NCBI GenBank assembly: GCA_934254675.1
Contig: CAKQLP010000003.1
Coordinates: 1-64,000 of the forward strand
Length of the DNA: 64,000 nt
Direction of reading: 5' to 3'
From: an uncultured Alphaproteobacteria bacterium
GTDB lineage: Bacteria > Pseudomonadota > Alphaproteobacteria > RF32 > CAG-239
The stretch's first letter is position 1, and each line of letters opens with the position of its first letter. This document shows, piece after piece, positions 53,901 through 62,456 of this stretch. The notes under the pieces are model-generated. The model did not search any database. It was not told where the DNA came from and saw nothing but the letters and a program-made list of their open reading frames with translations. The position numbers and the translations under genes are program-made.

Positions 53901-55160
53901 GAAAATTTTGGCGTGACATTAGCCAATTTAAACGACATTCCGCCATTTACATTCTCTCTTTCCGGTTTAATGAACAAACCATCGTTAGACATCAATATTG
54001 AAAATATTGTAAAAAAGTATGATGCACATTGGGAAAAATTAGAAGCGGACAGACAGGCTCATCAAATGGCTATGCGTCAAAGACTAGAAAAAAGAATGGC
54101 TGCAGCTCAAGTCAAAGTGGGCGAGGTGTCTGAATTAAATAATAAAATAATTCCGTTGGTGGAAGAATATCAAAAAAACAGTGACAGCGATGTTCACAAA
54201 GCTTGGTATCAAGAAAAAAGAAAAAGACTGAATGAAATAAATAATGTATTGGATGAAATGCGTGGAAAGTCTCATTTGGCTGATTTTTCCGGAGCCGACG
54301 TTGCTAAAATTAAAGACGATACCGTGTCATTGCAAGAGGAATTGCAAATTTTGGAAAAAGATTTGAAGCAACACTATTCCGACGATGTTAAAGCACGTTT
54401 TTCTCAAGTTGTGGAAAATGTTAAAACTTTTGACAGCAAGATTGTGGAATTAAACGATGAATATCAGCAGTTATTGCAAAATAAATTTAACGAATTGCAA
54501 GAACTTGGCGGAACGCAAAAAATGGTTGATAGCAAAGAACTAAAAGATTATCAGGATCAATTAGCTGAATTAGGCGACAAAATTCGGCTTCAGGTCGATA
54601 ATTTTACACAGCAAAGCGAAGACGCGGAGAGTTTGCAAAATGATATTCCGGCGTTGGAAACTTTGACCGAAAATTTAAAACAAAAGCAAAAAAGTATGGC
54701 GGATGATTATCATAATATGGAAGAAATATATAATCAGACGGATGAATTATTGCAGCAAATGATTCGGGAGCAGCAGATTGTTTTTGATAAATTAAAGGCA
54801 GAAAAAGAAATCGAACAGCAGAAAAAAGCCGCGGAGGATGCAAAAAATTTGTTAAACGAAGCGTCATCTGAGTCAAATGTTATTGTGAAACGTGAAGGTA
54901 ATGTTCAGCCGGTTGTGGATGTTAAAGAAAATCATATAGATGATAAAAATGCCAAAATGATTGTTAATATAAATCCAAATGCCGGAAAACAGCCGACTTT
55001 GCGAAAAGTTACAAACGAGGTTGTGAACGGCGTCAGTGGAACAATTAAAAAATCTTACGAAGAGAAAGAACAAACGGTCCAAAAAAGTGTTGAAAATATA
55101 TTGTTAAAAGAAGTTGATGGCGCGGTGCAGAAGCCCTCTGGAACAATAGTTGTGAAATAA
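50919..55160 (+). CDS. giant AsmA-family protein with C-terminal coiled coil
   Basis: This ~1413-aa protein has an N-terminal transmembrane helix (IILIFLGIVVLAAGGLATYV), an AsmA N-domain (IEFSGPIKVELWPQPTLNAKNV), a long beta-rich middle, and an AsmA_2-like part (VIKGFNFSEIINDLRQRR, INLPEWRMDENFGVTL). AsmA-type proteins are periplasmic bridges linked to lipid transport to the outer membrane. About residues 1040-1330 form a long charged coiled coil that standard AsmA lacks. SD GAGGAG points to TTG 50919 or GTG 50922 as start, not the GTG at 50904. Confidence 0.85.
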   Translation: MVKKIILIFLGIVVLAAGGLATYVSMVDWNKYRQEIADKFSEATGKKIEFSGPIKVELWPQPTLNAKNVKIVNPNNMDDILATIDSLNTSISLKSLLKGTTDVRSLSLVGAEIWVRINEKDELNWKNYSKASGSNDVNARLQSLSIQNALVHFENIQHNVKFDLSQFNADIQAESLAGPYRLDGNFVKNQDHFGVAVSVGDFSQLTDIPVNFAITHPKSESFLRFDGVYMPNELAYKGDFSGGAKQTADFANILFGQTVLDETYNIPLQFSVGVEADSEKIKLSSFILKYGNLMEGAGNVSIPLREDKNKQRTIEVKYQLVNLDLRPLLSILKAEYKTFVENGSVYQPDFNLKVAADISSERVVLNDSDTGVLESVSLKGEWSDNALSLDEFYAACAGNTVLTMNGSLVEEKKSPQYFLKVDLDSKDFLMFLNSLGFQLKSYTQSSYRNASVAFNLSGNNTALSADNIKFSMDKMNIDGIVGVTFRDNENIYELQLHADSLNLDNYLPKNENAQGAMENIKADIRNLSFLKWLDIHTVLKADNLIFRTTPMTNVVLVMSAAEGGVNVENLSANNVLDSQLKTSAKISNIGSLDLNFNEFNFYVDSLQFNAFNEKFGIPLPKLKIFDKNKFVAEGKYSGNLHEGKIDVQSSVGENKFNYQGVIKQENEFGFNGKLELKTMNFSELVNDLGGMLKTTANTRGALSCQSNIDGTVSSWNFENSECVFGLANYKGKGNFSKEKNNYRLNSEIEVDDFNIENVVDIQSSKGTSALKRTQEDNFLLRPSFSKDVFVFDLYKNLILDVRLNAQKAVFKDKTFNDLKLHILNSDNILQLNDLSLRNEDIPVKGNIQITYAQSPIVKGYLEGENINLSDLGGKVYQFSGGILSAKADFDMPASSVEEFVNNFSGNIQFNASDVVIKGFNFSEIINDLRQRRRSNGLFQKVRDNLQQGETSFATFSGLVNAEFGNLKFENFIMANNDVQLNVDGTINLPEWRMDENFGVTLANLNDIPPFTFSLSGLMNKPSLDINIENIVKKYDAHWEKLEADRQAHQMAMRQRLEKRMAAAQVKVGEVSELNNKIIPLVEEYQKNSDSDVHKAWYQEKRKRLNEINNVLDEMRGKSHLADFSGADVAKIKDDTVSLQEELQILEKDLKQHYSDDVKARFSQVVENVKTFDSKIVELNDEYQQLLQNKFNELQELGGTQKMVDSKELKDYQDQLAELGDKIRLQVDNFTQQSEDAESLQNDIPALETLTENLKQKQKSMADDYHNMEEIYNQTDELLQQMIREQQIVFDKLKAEKEIEQQKKAAEDAKNLLNEASSESNVIVKREGNVQPVVDVKENHIDDKNAKMIVNINPNAGKQPTLRKVTNEVVNGVSGTIKKSYEEKEQTVQKSVENILLKEVDGAVQKPSGTIVVK

Positions 55161-55240
55161 AAACTAGTTTTGGTTGTTGTTAGGCTTTTAATATGCTATA
55201 TAGTAAGAAGATTAAATAAAAATAATTATGGAGATTAAAA

Positions 55241-56131
55241 ATGTATAGAAAACCTGAAGTTTGTGTATTGCCAGTTGCCGGTTTGTCAACCCGTAATTTG
55301 CCAACAACGAAAGTTTTGCATAAAGGATTTATGACGCTGGATAATATTCCGGTTATTCAATACGCTGTGGATAGCTGTGCTGAAGCGGGTATAAAAGAAA
55401 TTGTTTTTATATACAGCGATGATGCTTGCCGACATATGTTTGAAAAATATTATTCTCCGGCACCGGAATTGGAAGAAAATCTTAAATCTAAAAATAAAAT
55501 GGATTTATTGGCGGCTGTTCAAAAAATTATTCCGGAGGGCATGAAATTTTCTTTTGCTCGGCAAAGTGAACCTAAAGGAAACGGACATGCAATTTTAATG
55601 GCTAAAGATATTATCGGAAAACGTGATTTTGCGGTTATGTGGGTGGATGATGTTTATATTAATCTGCATGGTGATGGTGTATTAAAACAATTATGCGATG
55701 TTTATGAACAAAAAGGCGGAATTGTTGAAAATATTATGGAATGTCCTCGTCAAGACATGGTTCGTTATGGCGCGTTGGTTGGAGCCAAACGAGATGGAAA
55801 TGTTGTGCGCGCTACGGGTTTGGTTGAAAAACCAAAACTGGAGGAAGTTCCGTCAAACTACGCGTCGATGGGACCATACATTATTCCGAATGAAGTTTTG
55901 GATATTTTGCCGGAAGTTACAAAAGGAACAAACGGTGAAATTAATTTAACCGATGCCTTAAATTTGGCAGCTATGCGTGGAACTCCGATTTATGGTGTGC
56001 TTTGTAAAGGGCTTCGTTTTGACTGTGGAACAAATTTGGATTTACAAAGAGCCAACATTAAGCTTAGTCTAATGAATAGCGGGGAACTGAGAGCTTATAC
56101 GCGTGAATTATTAGATACAATGGATTTATGA
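55241..56131 (+). CDS. galU: UTP-glucose-1-phosphate uridylyltransferase, divergent GalU type
   Basis: The 296-aa nucleotidyltransferase makes UDP-glucose in known relatives. The fingerprint LPVAGLSTRNLPTTK differs from the common GLGTRxLPATK, and KEM after it reads KGFM. The metal-binding acidic pair sits in MWVDDVY, and VEKPKLEEVPSNYAS and GLRFDCGTNLDLQRAN match the family. SD GGAG. Substrate may be glucose-1-P, but another hexose-1-P is possible. Confidence 0.8.
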   Translation: MYRKPEVCVLPVAGLSTRNLPTTKVLHKGFMTLDNIPVIQYAVDSCAEAGIKEIVFIYSDDACRHMFEKYYSPAPELEENLKSKNKMDLLAAVQKIIPEGMKFSFARQSEPKGNGHAILMAKDIIGKRDFAVMWVDDVYINLHGDGVLKQLCDVYEQKGGIVENIMECPRQDMVRYGALVGAKRDGNVVRATGLVEKPKLEEVPSNYASMGPYIIPNEVLDILPEVTKGTNGEINLTDALNLAAMRGTPIYGVLCKGLRFDCGTNLDLQRANIKLSLMNSGELRAYTRELLDTMDL

Positions 56132-56151
56132 TTTAATTTCCATATATTGAT

Positions 56152-56192
56152 AACAAAGCCTCTTACTTTTAGCAAGAGACTTTGTTTTTTTT
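56152..56192 (+). terminator. terminator after the galU-like gene
   Basis: ACAAAGCCTCTT pairs with AAGAGACTTTGT (one mismatch) followed by eight T. A second small hairpin ACCTTCA/TGAAGGT lies at about 56206-56232. The rest of 56193-56592 is very AT-rich and holds no supportable gene. Confidence 0.75.
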
Positions 56193-56592
56193 AAAAAAAG
56201 AAAAACCTTCAAGTTATAAAAACATGAAGGTAAAGAATTGTAAGGCTAATACTAAAAAAATATTAGGAAACTTGTTTTTCTTTTTTTACATTTCTATAAA
56301 TCGTTATTTAGAAAGTAGGTGCTCTAATCATAAAACATATATTACATTTAAAAAATATATATTAAGAAAAGAACAAAGGACAATCTCGAATACGATTATC
56401 AGAAAAAGTAATTAACATAATTATTTTATTTACAATATAATTGATATCATAACTTTTTATCTTTGTCAATGTTTTTTTTGTATAAATTTTGTTTAATTTG
56501 GTTTGTTTGTGTATGATTGGCTTGAATTGCTTGAATAATGAAGAAAAAAATAATTATTATAATACCACTTAGTTTATGTTCTGGAATAAAAA

Positions 56593-58257
56593 ATGATTAA
56601 TAACATATTTAATAAAAACAATTTAATTTTTATCGGCTGTTTGGTGTATGGCTTCTTTAACGCTTTTTTTCTTAGACAGGAATTTGACTGGGATTTGATT
56701 AATTATCATTATTACAATGTGTTTGCACTTTTAAATGATAGATGGGATTATGATATTGTTGTGGGCTCTGTTAATACATTTTTTAATCCGTTATTAGATA
56801 TTCCGCTATATTATATGATTCAAAATTTTAACGATTTTCCGCGGCTGATTTTTGGCATGCAGGGATTATATTTTGGTGTTTGTTTATTTTTCTTTATAAA
56901 AATATGCGGTTTGTTTTGGAATGTTGACCGCCGCGAAGGTATTTGCGCCACAGCCGTGGCTGTTATTATCGCCATAACCGGAGAAGCCGTGGGCTGTCAA
57001 ATCGGAACTTCAACCAATGAAATTCAAGTTATTGCGATATTTATACCGGCTTTGTATCTTCTGCTTAAAATATTGATAAAACCAAAGTTTCAGAAAAGCT
57101 GGAAGTTTTTAGCAATTGGTTTGGGAATGGGAATTGCCTTAGGCCTCAAACAAACAGTGATAATTTATTGCTTGAGTTCTGGTTTGACAACCATAATTTT
57201 ATACAAAAGATTGAAACATCCATTTAAATACATCTGCTTGTTCGCATTGGGCGGTGCTTTGGGCTATCTTGTTTCTAACGGTTGGCTGATGTGGCGCTAT
57301 TGGCAAGATTATCAAAATCCATTTTTTCCGTTTGCTAACGCGATATTTAAATCAGAGTGGTTTGATCCAATAAATTATAGGGATACAAAGTTTTTGCCGA
57401 CACTTCAAAATTTTTGGTATTTTCCGTTAACGATGATTAACTCTTTCAATGTAATTTTTGAAGGAGTGTATAATGATATTCGTTTACCGTTTATCTATAT
57501 TGAACTATGGATTGTTGCAATAAGTTTATGCTTCAAAAAAGTCCGCAGATTTTTTAAAACTCATAAGAAATGGAAAGTATATTTTGTTTTTATGGGAACA
57601 AGTTTTTTTAGCTGGATGTTTTTGTTTTCTAATTTGAGATATGCTATTATTATAGAAATGCTGAGTGGCATTTTTGTTTGCGCCATGTTTGCCAATTTGC
57701 TTTTCAAATTATTTAAGAAAAATAAAAAGTTTTTTAATTTTCTTCAAATCTCCGTGTCGTTTTGGGGAGTGTTGTGTTTGTTTGGATTTTTTATATATGC
57801 TCCAGTTTATCCGGGTTCCAGAATCACAACATCATCCAAGTTTCTTTATGTTGAGCCATTAAAGTTTCCTGAAAATAGTGTGATTAAATTATATAATTTT
57901 CCATCTGCGTTGTACATAGCGGAATGGTCAAAATACAATAAAATAAGAGGAGTTGGTTTTAAGCACTATCATGGAGATATGCCGATTGCTGGTATAGATT
58001 TTGTGGAACGCGGAAATTTTAGAAAGAAAAGAGACGCGGTGATGCAAGCTTATAAAGGTCCGACAATTTTAATATACCACCCGTACAGAGCATCAATGTC
58101 CAGACCTCGTATGGAAATTCTTGAGGAATTGCAAAAATCCGTGGAAAAGGAAATAAAAGAAAAAAATCTATATTGCCGCCCAATAAAACAGAACTTTTAT
58201 AATAATGCTATTATTTGTGTTGAGCCGGATTTAAAAACACAAATCTTAGGCAATTAG
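56593..58257 (+). CDS. polytopic membrane protein, possible GT-C glycosyltransferase
   Basis: The 554-aa protein has about ten transmembrane segments in the first 420 residues and a soluble C-terminal part. The first periplasmic loop has acidic and aromatic residues (FDWDLINYHYYN, residues about 30-41, then FFNPLLDIPLYY), where GT-C enzymes place their catalytic Asp. It may add sugars to lipid carriers or proteins. The SD is weak (GGA). Moderate confidence in membrane nature, low in the activity. Confidence 0.55.
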   Translation: MINNIFNKNNLIFIGCLVYGFFNAFFLRQEFDWDLINYHYYNVFALLNDRWDYDIVVGSVNTFFNPLLDIPLYYMIQNFNDFPRLIFGMQGLYFGVCLFFFIKICGLFWNVDRREGICATAVAVIIAITGEAVGCQIGTSTNEIQVIAIFIPALYLLLKILIKPKFQKSWKFLAIGLGMGIALGLKQTVIIYCLSSGLTTIILYKRLKHPFKYICLFALGGALGYLVSNGWLMWRYWQDYQNPFFPFANAIFKSEWFDPINYRDTKFLPTLQNFWYFPLTMINSFNVIFEGVYNDIRLPFIYIELWIVAISLCFKKVRRFFKTHKKWKVYFVFMGTSFFSWMFLFSNLRYAIIIEMLSGIFVCAMFANLLFKLFKKNKKFFNFLQISVSFWGVLCLFGFFIYAPVYPGSRITTSSKFLYVEPLKFPENSVIKLYNFPSALYIAEWSKYNKIRGVGFKHYHGDMPIAGIDFVERGNFRKKRDAVMQAYKGPTILIYHPYRASMSRPRMEILEELQKSVEKEIKEKNLYCRPIKQNFYNNAIICVEPDLKTQILGN

Positions 58258-58312
58258 TCGTTTGGTAAAAAAAACAAAGGCTTGTAACAATAATTTACAA
58301 GCCTGTTCAGTA

Positions 58313-58386
58313 TGGCTGCTTCACCTGGACTCGAACCAAGATTGACGGAGTCAGAATCCGCTGTCCTACCATTAGACGATGAAGCA
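58313..58386 (-). tRNA. tRNA-Gln (CTG)
   Basis: This 74-nt cloverleaf on the minus strand has a perfect acceptor stem TGCTTCA/TGAAGCA, discriminator G and encoded CCA (58315-58313). The anticodon CTG corresponds to 58354-58352, in the loop TTCTGAC. Confidence 0.93.
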
Positions 58387-58500
58387 TTTGCTTTGTTAAC
58401 AAGCACATTATTAAGCCTGAATTTTAGATTTGTCAAATATTTTTATAAAAAACTTCACATTTGAAAAATACATGTTACATTGCTTGAAAAGGAGAATAAT

Positions 58501-58875
58501 ATGCTTAAAAAATCTTTTTTGCAAAATATATGGAAGATTATTGTCGGAAACAATACATTTGAGCGGAAAATTTCAGAAATTCAAGCTGAAGAACTGCAAA
58601 AAAATTATAAGGACGCCTTCAAGAATGCGGCAAATATTTCGGAATATCCGCCGTATATAGATATTGTCAGAGAGTTATTATCTGAAAAGTCGGAAATTTT
58701 TCAAGCGGCAGTACATTATTTATGCCGAATTGCCGAAAATGAAAGCAAATACGCCGAACCGATATTTACAATATTGGAACAATACCAAAAAAAAGCCAAA
58801 AGAGATGAAAAAGATTTGGAATTTTTATCGGCACAGCTTCAAAAAATGAAAAAAAATATTCCGTTTTTGCGTTAA
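58501..58875 (+). CDS. small helical protein, unknown
   Basis: From ATG 58501 (SD AAGGAG) this is a 124-aa charged, all-helical cytoplasmic protein with two possible helical-repeat units (IVRELLSEKSEIFQAAVHYL and the following segment). A TTG 7 codons upstream is in frame but lacks SD. No family recognised. Confidence 0.6.
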   Translation: MLKKSFLQNIWKIIVGNNTFERKISEIQAEELQKNYKDAFKNAANISEYPPYIDIVRELLSEKSEIFQAAVHYLCRIAENESKYAEPIFTILEQYQKKAKRDEKDLEFLSAQLQKMKKNIPFLR

Positions 58876-58969
58876 AAAATTATTTTACTCTTGAATGGCA
58901 TTAAAACGTAATTATATCAAAAGTTGTGAAAGCAAAATATTTATTATAACAAACAACTTAGGAGTTAAA

Positions 58970-59176
58970 ATGTCTATTGGAACTGTAAAATGGTTTAACA
59001 CTCGCAAAGGATATGGTTTTATTCAGCCATCTTCTGGCGGAAAAGATGTTTTTGTGCATGTTACAAAATTGGAAGAAAAAGGAATTCGCCGCTTGTACGA
59101 GGGGCAGAAAGTCGGCTATGAACTGTATGATGACCGCGGACGGATAGCCGCGGGAAGCATCAAAATTTTAAGCTGA
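58970..59176 (+). CDS. cold-shock protein (CspA family)
   Basis: The 68-aa CSD protein has RNP1-like KGYGFIQPS and RNP2-like DVFVHVTKL motifs. It binds single-stranded nucleic acid and acts as an RNA chaperone. ATG 58970 with SD TAGGAG; the long AT-rich leader is common for csp mRNAs. Confidence 0.93.
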   Translation: MSIGTVKWFNTRKGYGFIQPSSGGKDVFVHVTKLEEKGIRRLYEGQKVGYELYDDRGRIAAGSIKILS

Positions 59177-59204
59177 AACAGAATGAGGAAAATAATGAAA
59201 TTTC

Positions 59205-59236
59205 AAACCTTCCTTTTTTTAGGAGGGTTTTTGTTT
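59205..59236 (+). terminator. terminator after the cold-shock gene
   Basis: A ten-pair stem AAACCTTCCT/AGGAGGGTTT (one G-U pair) with a 6-nt T loop is followed by a T-rich run. Confidence 0.75.
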
Positions 59237-59325
59237 TTTAAAATAGAAAGTCATTGATTTTTGAGGGACGGCATGGTATTTTTTTCTAAATTTCAGCTAT
59301 GAAAAAGGCTATTGAAGGAGGTATT

Positions 59326-62247
59326 ATGAAAGTTTCCGTTTTAATATTTTCATGTTCATTTTTAGCTTTATCGGGTGTGGCTTCTGGGGCGGAAATGAAT
59401 GACGCCGATGCAGTTCAGTCAGCAGTATCCGGACAGGCAATGGAAAAAGACTTATTATTCTCGCAGAAAAATGGCAAAGAATGGGTAACGGATAAAAATG
59501 AAAATCCATTTTCCGGTTCTGTGGTAAAGACAGATGATGGAGGCCGTAAAATAACTTTTTTCTATCGCAATGGTCTGCGTAACGGCGTGGCGACGTCATA
59601 TTATGAAGATGGAAAAATGGAATTAGAAATTACTTACCGCAATGGCCTGAAAGATGGTGAAGAAATTTCTTTTTATGAAAATGGTTCGCCGAAACTGAAA
59701 AAAACATATAAAGCGGATAAACTTAACGGCGCAAAAATTTCTTTTTATGAAAATGGAAAGCCAAAACGGCAAGATTATTATACCGATGGGGTGCTGAATG
59801 GAGAAACAACATATTTTAATGATGAGGGAAATCGCATAAAAATAGAGCATTACAAGTCTGGAATAAAAGAAGGGGTTGAACATATTATTGATAAAGATAT
59901 GCTTCAGGAAGAAAATAATTATGTCGGCGGGCAAAAAAACGGCGTTACAAAAATTTACAATAAAGAATATCAAACAGATGAAATAAATTATGTAGATGGT
60001 AAAAAGGAAGGCGTCGCGAAGCATTATAATGTGGATGGCAGCTGGATTGAGTTACCTTATGTGAACGATTTAAAAAATGGAGAAGGGGTTGCGTATTATC
60101 CGGATAAAAAAATTGCCAATAAAGCAAACTATTTAAATGACAAGAAAAATGGACTGAGTGAAAAATATTATAAAAACGGATTGCGGAAGGTTGCGGAGAC
60201 GTATAAAAACGATAAATTAGACGGTATAAAACGCCAATTTAACCAAAAAGGAGACCTTGAAACGGTTTCGTATTTTGTGGAAGGCATGGAATTGGCAAAG
60301 ATAGAAATAGCTCAGGACGATGAACTTAAAGATATTATGGATGCGGCAAAAAAAGGGCAGTTGGGAAAGTATGTTTCTAAAAAAAAATTATGGTATCCGA
60401 TATTATGGTTGGGAATTAATTTTGAAGACGCCAATATTTTGCAAGTGTTGGAAAAAAATATGAAAATGTATAATGCCTCACTGGATGATACAAAGCAATA
60501 CGCCGCGGCAAGCAAAACAAAATATCAGGATTATAACCGACGTCTGTTTTTTGGCTTAACGCCTTTGAGTTATGCTGTTAATTTATCTTTACCATCTGAA
60601 ATTTTGCAAAAATTTGCCACGCCGGAACATATTGATGAACAAAATCCTCGTGGTGGCACGGCTTTGCAAGAGGCGATTCGCTTAAATAATTTGGATATGG
60701 TAAAATATTTGTTGCTTAAACAAGCGGATGTGAAAAATTTTTATAATGGTGCCATTGTTTTGCAAGCGGTGCAAGATAATGCTCGTTTAGCTATTATAGA
60801 AGAATTGTTGAAAGCCGGTGCGGATGCAAATATTAAGGATGCAAACGGAAAAACGCCTTTGGTGGAAGCGGTGAGAAATAATGATGCGGCACTGGTATCG
60901 TTATTGCTAAAATATCAAGCCGATACCAACATCACATTGCCGGATGGTAAAAATTTATTGTTTTTTGCCGTTGCCAATCATGATGATGAAGCAATTATTA
61001 ATAGACTTTTGACACATGCGGATGTTAATAAAAAAGATGCAGATGGTAATATTTTGCTTATAGAGGCTTTAGCGCAAAAAAAATATGATTTGGTTGAAAA
61101 GCTTTTAAGAAATGGCGTAAATGTTAATTTGACCGACGCGTCGGGAGAAAGCGCAGTAACCTATGTTTTAAGTCATGAAACGGATGATAAAATTATTCAG
61201 CAAATATATTCTGCCGACATTGACGTGGTGAACAATGCGGGAAATTCCGGATTACCGCTTTGGAAGTTGTTGATAGAAAATAAAAAATGGCCTTTATTGA
61301 AAATAGTCTTGAATAAAATGGGCGGAGCGGACAAAGCGGCCATAGATGGTGTCGAACCAATTCAAATTTTATTATCTTTGGATGAGAATGTTGCGCCGGA
61401 GTTGGAGAATCTTTTATTATCTTATGTTTCAACACAATGGCTAAATGAAAATTCTGAATTTATTTGGAAAACAATAGAATTAAAAAATTTGCGGCTTTGG
61501 AAAAATTTGGTGAAAATCGGTTTCAATCCCCAAATTAAAAATAAAAGCGGGGATTCGCCGGCATTATATTTGCTGAAAAATCACTATGATTTGGCATGGT
61601 TGGAAGAATTTGAAAAACTTCAGCCGGAATTGAATGAAACGGATAAAGGCGGTATATCTCCGTTGTTGTTTGCAATTGAAGAAAACAATGCGGAAGTTGT
61701 TCAAAACTTATTGAATTATGGGGTAAAAATAAGTGAGGAAAAACAGAAATCATATTTGGCGAGACTAACCGGAAAACAGCCGGATATGACTAATTTATTG
61801 TTAAAAAACATAAAAGATATATCGTTTGTCGGACCTAAACGCTCTAATTTGATGATGGCCGCTGTGAAAAATGTAAATATTGCTTTATTAGAGGCTTTAT
61901 TTGCAAAGGGAGCGGATATTCATGAGCGTGATGTTGACGGCAATGAGGCGCTTCACTATATTGCGGTGGCAGTTCAAAAAAATAAGGTATTTTCCGAAGA
62001 TGAATTGCTAAAAAATTTGGAACAGATTATTTTTCTGCTGAAAAATCAGGGTGTTGACATAAATGTGCAGAATGGAAACGGTGAAACTTTATTAATACAA
62101 TTGGCAAAGCAGAATAGTGCGCTGTATTATCCATTGTCTGAAATTTTGATTAAAAATGGGGCAAATATTGATATTAAGGACCAATATGGCAAAACCGCCG
62201 CAAGCTATATGTTGGAGTTTAAAAATAAATCTAATAAAAACAAGTAG
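59326..62247 (+). CDS. secreted MORN-repeat plus ankyrin-repeat protein
   Basis: From ATG 59326 (SD AGGAGG) the protein has 973 aa: a signal peptide (about residues 1-22, ending SGA), then ten or more MORN/YwqK-like repeats (FYRNGLRNGVATSYYEDGK type, about residues 60-310), a linker, and about ten ankyrin repeats (for example LLKAGADANIKDANGKTPL and GADIHERDVDGNEALHYIA) to the end. Both repeat types mediate protein contacts; ankyrin proteins with export signals are often host-directed in symbionts, which here is inference. It shares the MORN part with the protein at 1377-3518. A 22-bp palindrome right after the stop probably ends transcription. Confidence 0.75.
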   Translation: MKVSVLIFSCSFLALSGVASGAEMNDADAVQSAVSGQAMEKDLLFSQKNGKEWVTDKNENPFSGSVVKTDDGGRKITFFYRNGLRNGVATSYYEDGKMELEITYRNGLKDGEEISFYENGSPKLKKTYKADKLNGAKISFYENGKPKRQDYYTDGVLNGETTYFNDEGNRIKIEHYKSGIKEGVEHIIDKDMLQEENNYVGGQKNGVTKIYNKEYQTDEINYVDGKKEGVAKHYNVDGSWIELPYVNDLKNGEGVAYYPDKKIANKANYLNDKKNGLSEKYYKNGLRKVAETYKNDKLDGIKRQFNQKGDLETVSYFVEGMELAKIEIAQDDELKDIMDAAKKGQLGKYVSKKKLWYPILWLGINFEDANILQVLEKNMKMYNASLDDTKQYAAASKTKYQDYNRRLFFGLTPLSYAVNLSLPSEILQKFATPEHIDEQNPRGGTALQEAIRLNNLDMVKYLLLKQADVKNFYNGAIVLQAVQDNARLAIIEELLKAGADANIKDANGKTPLVEAVRNNDAALVSLLLKYQADTNITLPDGKNLLFFAVANHDDEAIINRLLTHADVNKKDADGNILLIEALAQKKYDLVEKLLRNGVNVNLTDASGESAVTYVLSHETDDKIIQQIYSADIDVVNNAGNSGLPLWKLLIENKKWPLLKIVLNKMGGADKAAIDGVEPIQILLSLDENVAPELENLLLSYVSTQWLNENSEFIWKTIELKNLRLWKNLVKIGFNPQIKNKSGDSPALYLLKNHYDLAWLEEFEKLQPELNETDKGGISPLLFAIEENNAEVVQNLLNYGVKISEEKQKSYLARLTGKQPDMTNLLLKNIKDISFVGPKRSNLMMAAVKNVNIALLEALFAKGADIHERDVDGNEALHYIAVAVQKNKVFSEDELLKNLEQIIFLLKNQGVDINVQNGNGETLLIQLAKQNSALYYPLSEILIKNGANIDIKDQYGKTAASYMLEFKNKSNKNK

Positions 62248-62255
62248 ATGCATCC

Positions 62256-62301
62256 AAAAAAGTGTCCATAAAAAACGACCGTTTTTTATGGACACTTTTT
62301 T
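62256..62301. repeat. perfect palindrome, GTCC-AAAAACG family, copy 3 (also terminator-like)
   Basis: Two 22-bp arms are separated by AC, with inner CCATAAAAAACG and outer AAAAAAGTGT. It follows the MORN-ankyrin stop by 8 bp and ends in six T on each strand, so it can terminate transcription. Its core equals that of copy 1 at 13737-13774. Confidence 0.85.
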
Positions 62302-62397
62302 CATATAAAATAAAAATACCTAAAAAATAATTAATATTGTCAAATGTTTGAAATATAAATATTTTTTCAATATAGCTTCCTTTTTTTCTAGAGATTT

Positions 62398-62437
62398 AAA
62401 GTGTCCATAAAAAACGGTCTTTTTTTGGGGACACTTT
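62398..62437. repeat. imperfect palindrome, GTCC-AAAAACG family, copy 4
   Basis: AAAGTGTCC and GGACACTTT pair, with a partly paired inner A/T region and GT centre. It sits 19 bp before the ATG of the prepilin at 62457, overlapping the region just upstream of its SD. Confidence 0.6.
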
Positions 62438-62456
62438 AGCGGAAAAGGAGAAAAAA

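Noticed and set aside
56182..56415. 77-codon open frame after the galU-like gene
   Set aside because: It starts within the terminator T-run, lacks an SD, and is extremely Lys/Asn/Phe-rich as expected for AT-rich spacer.
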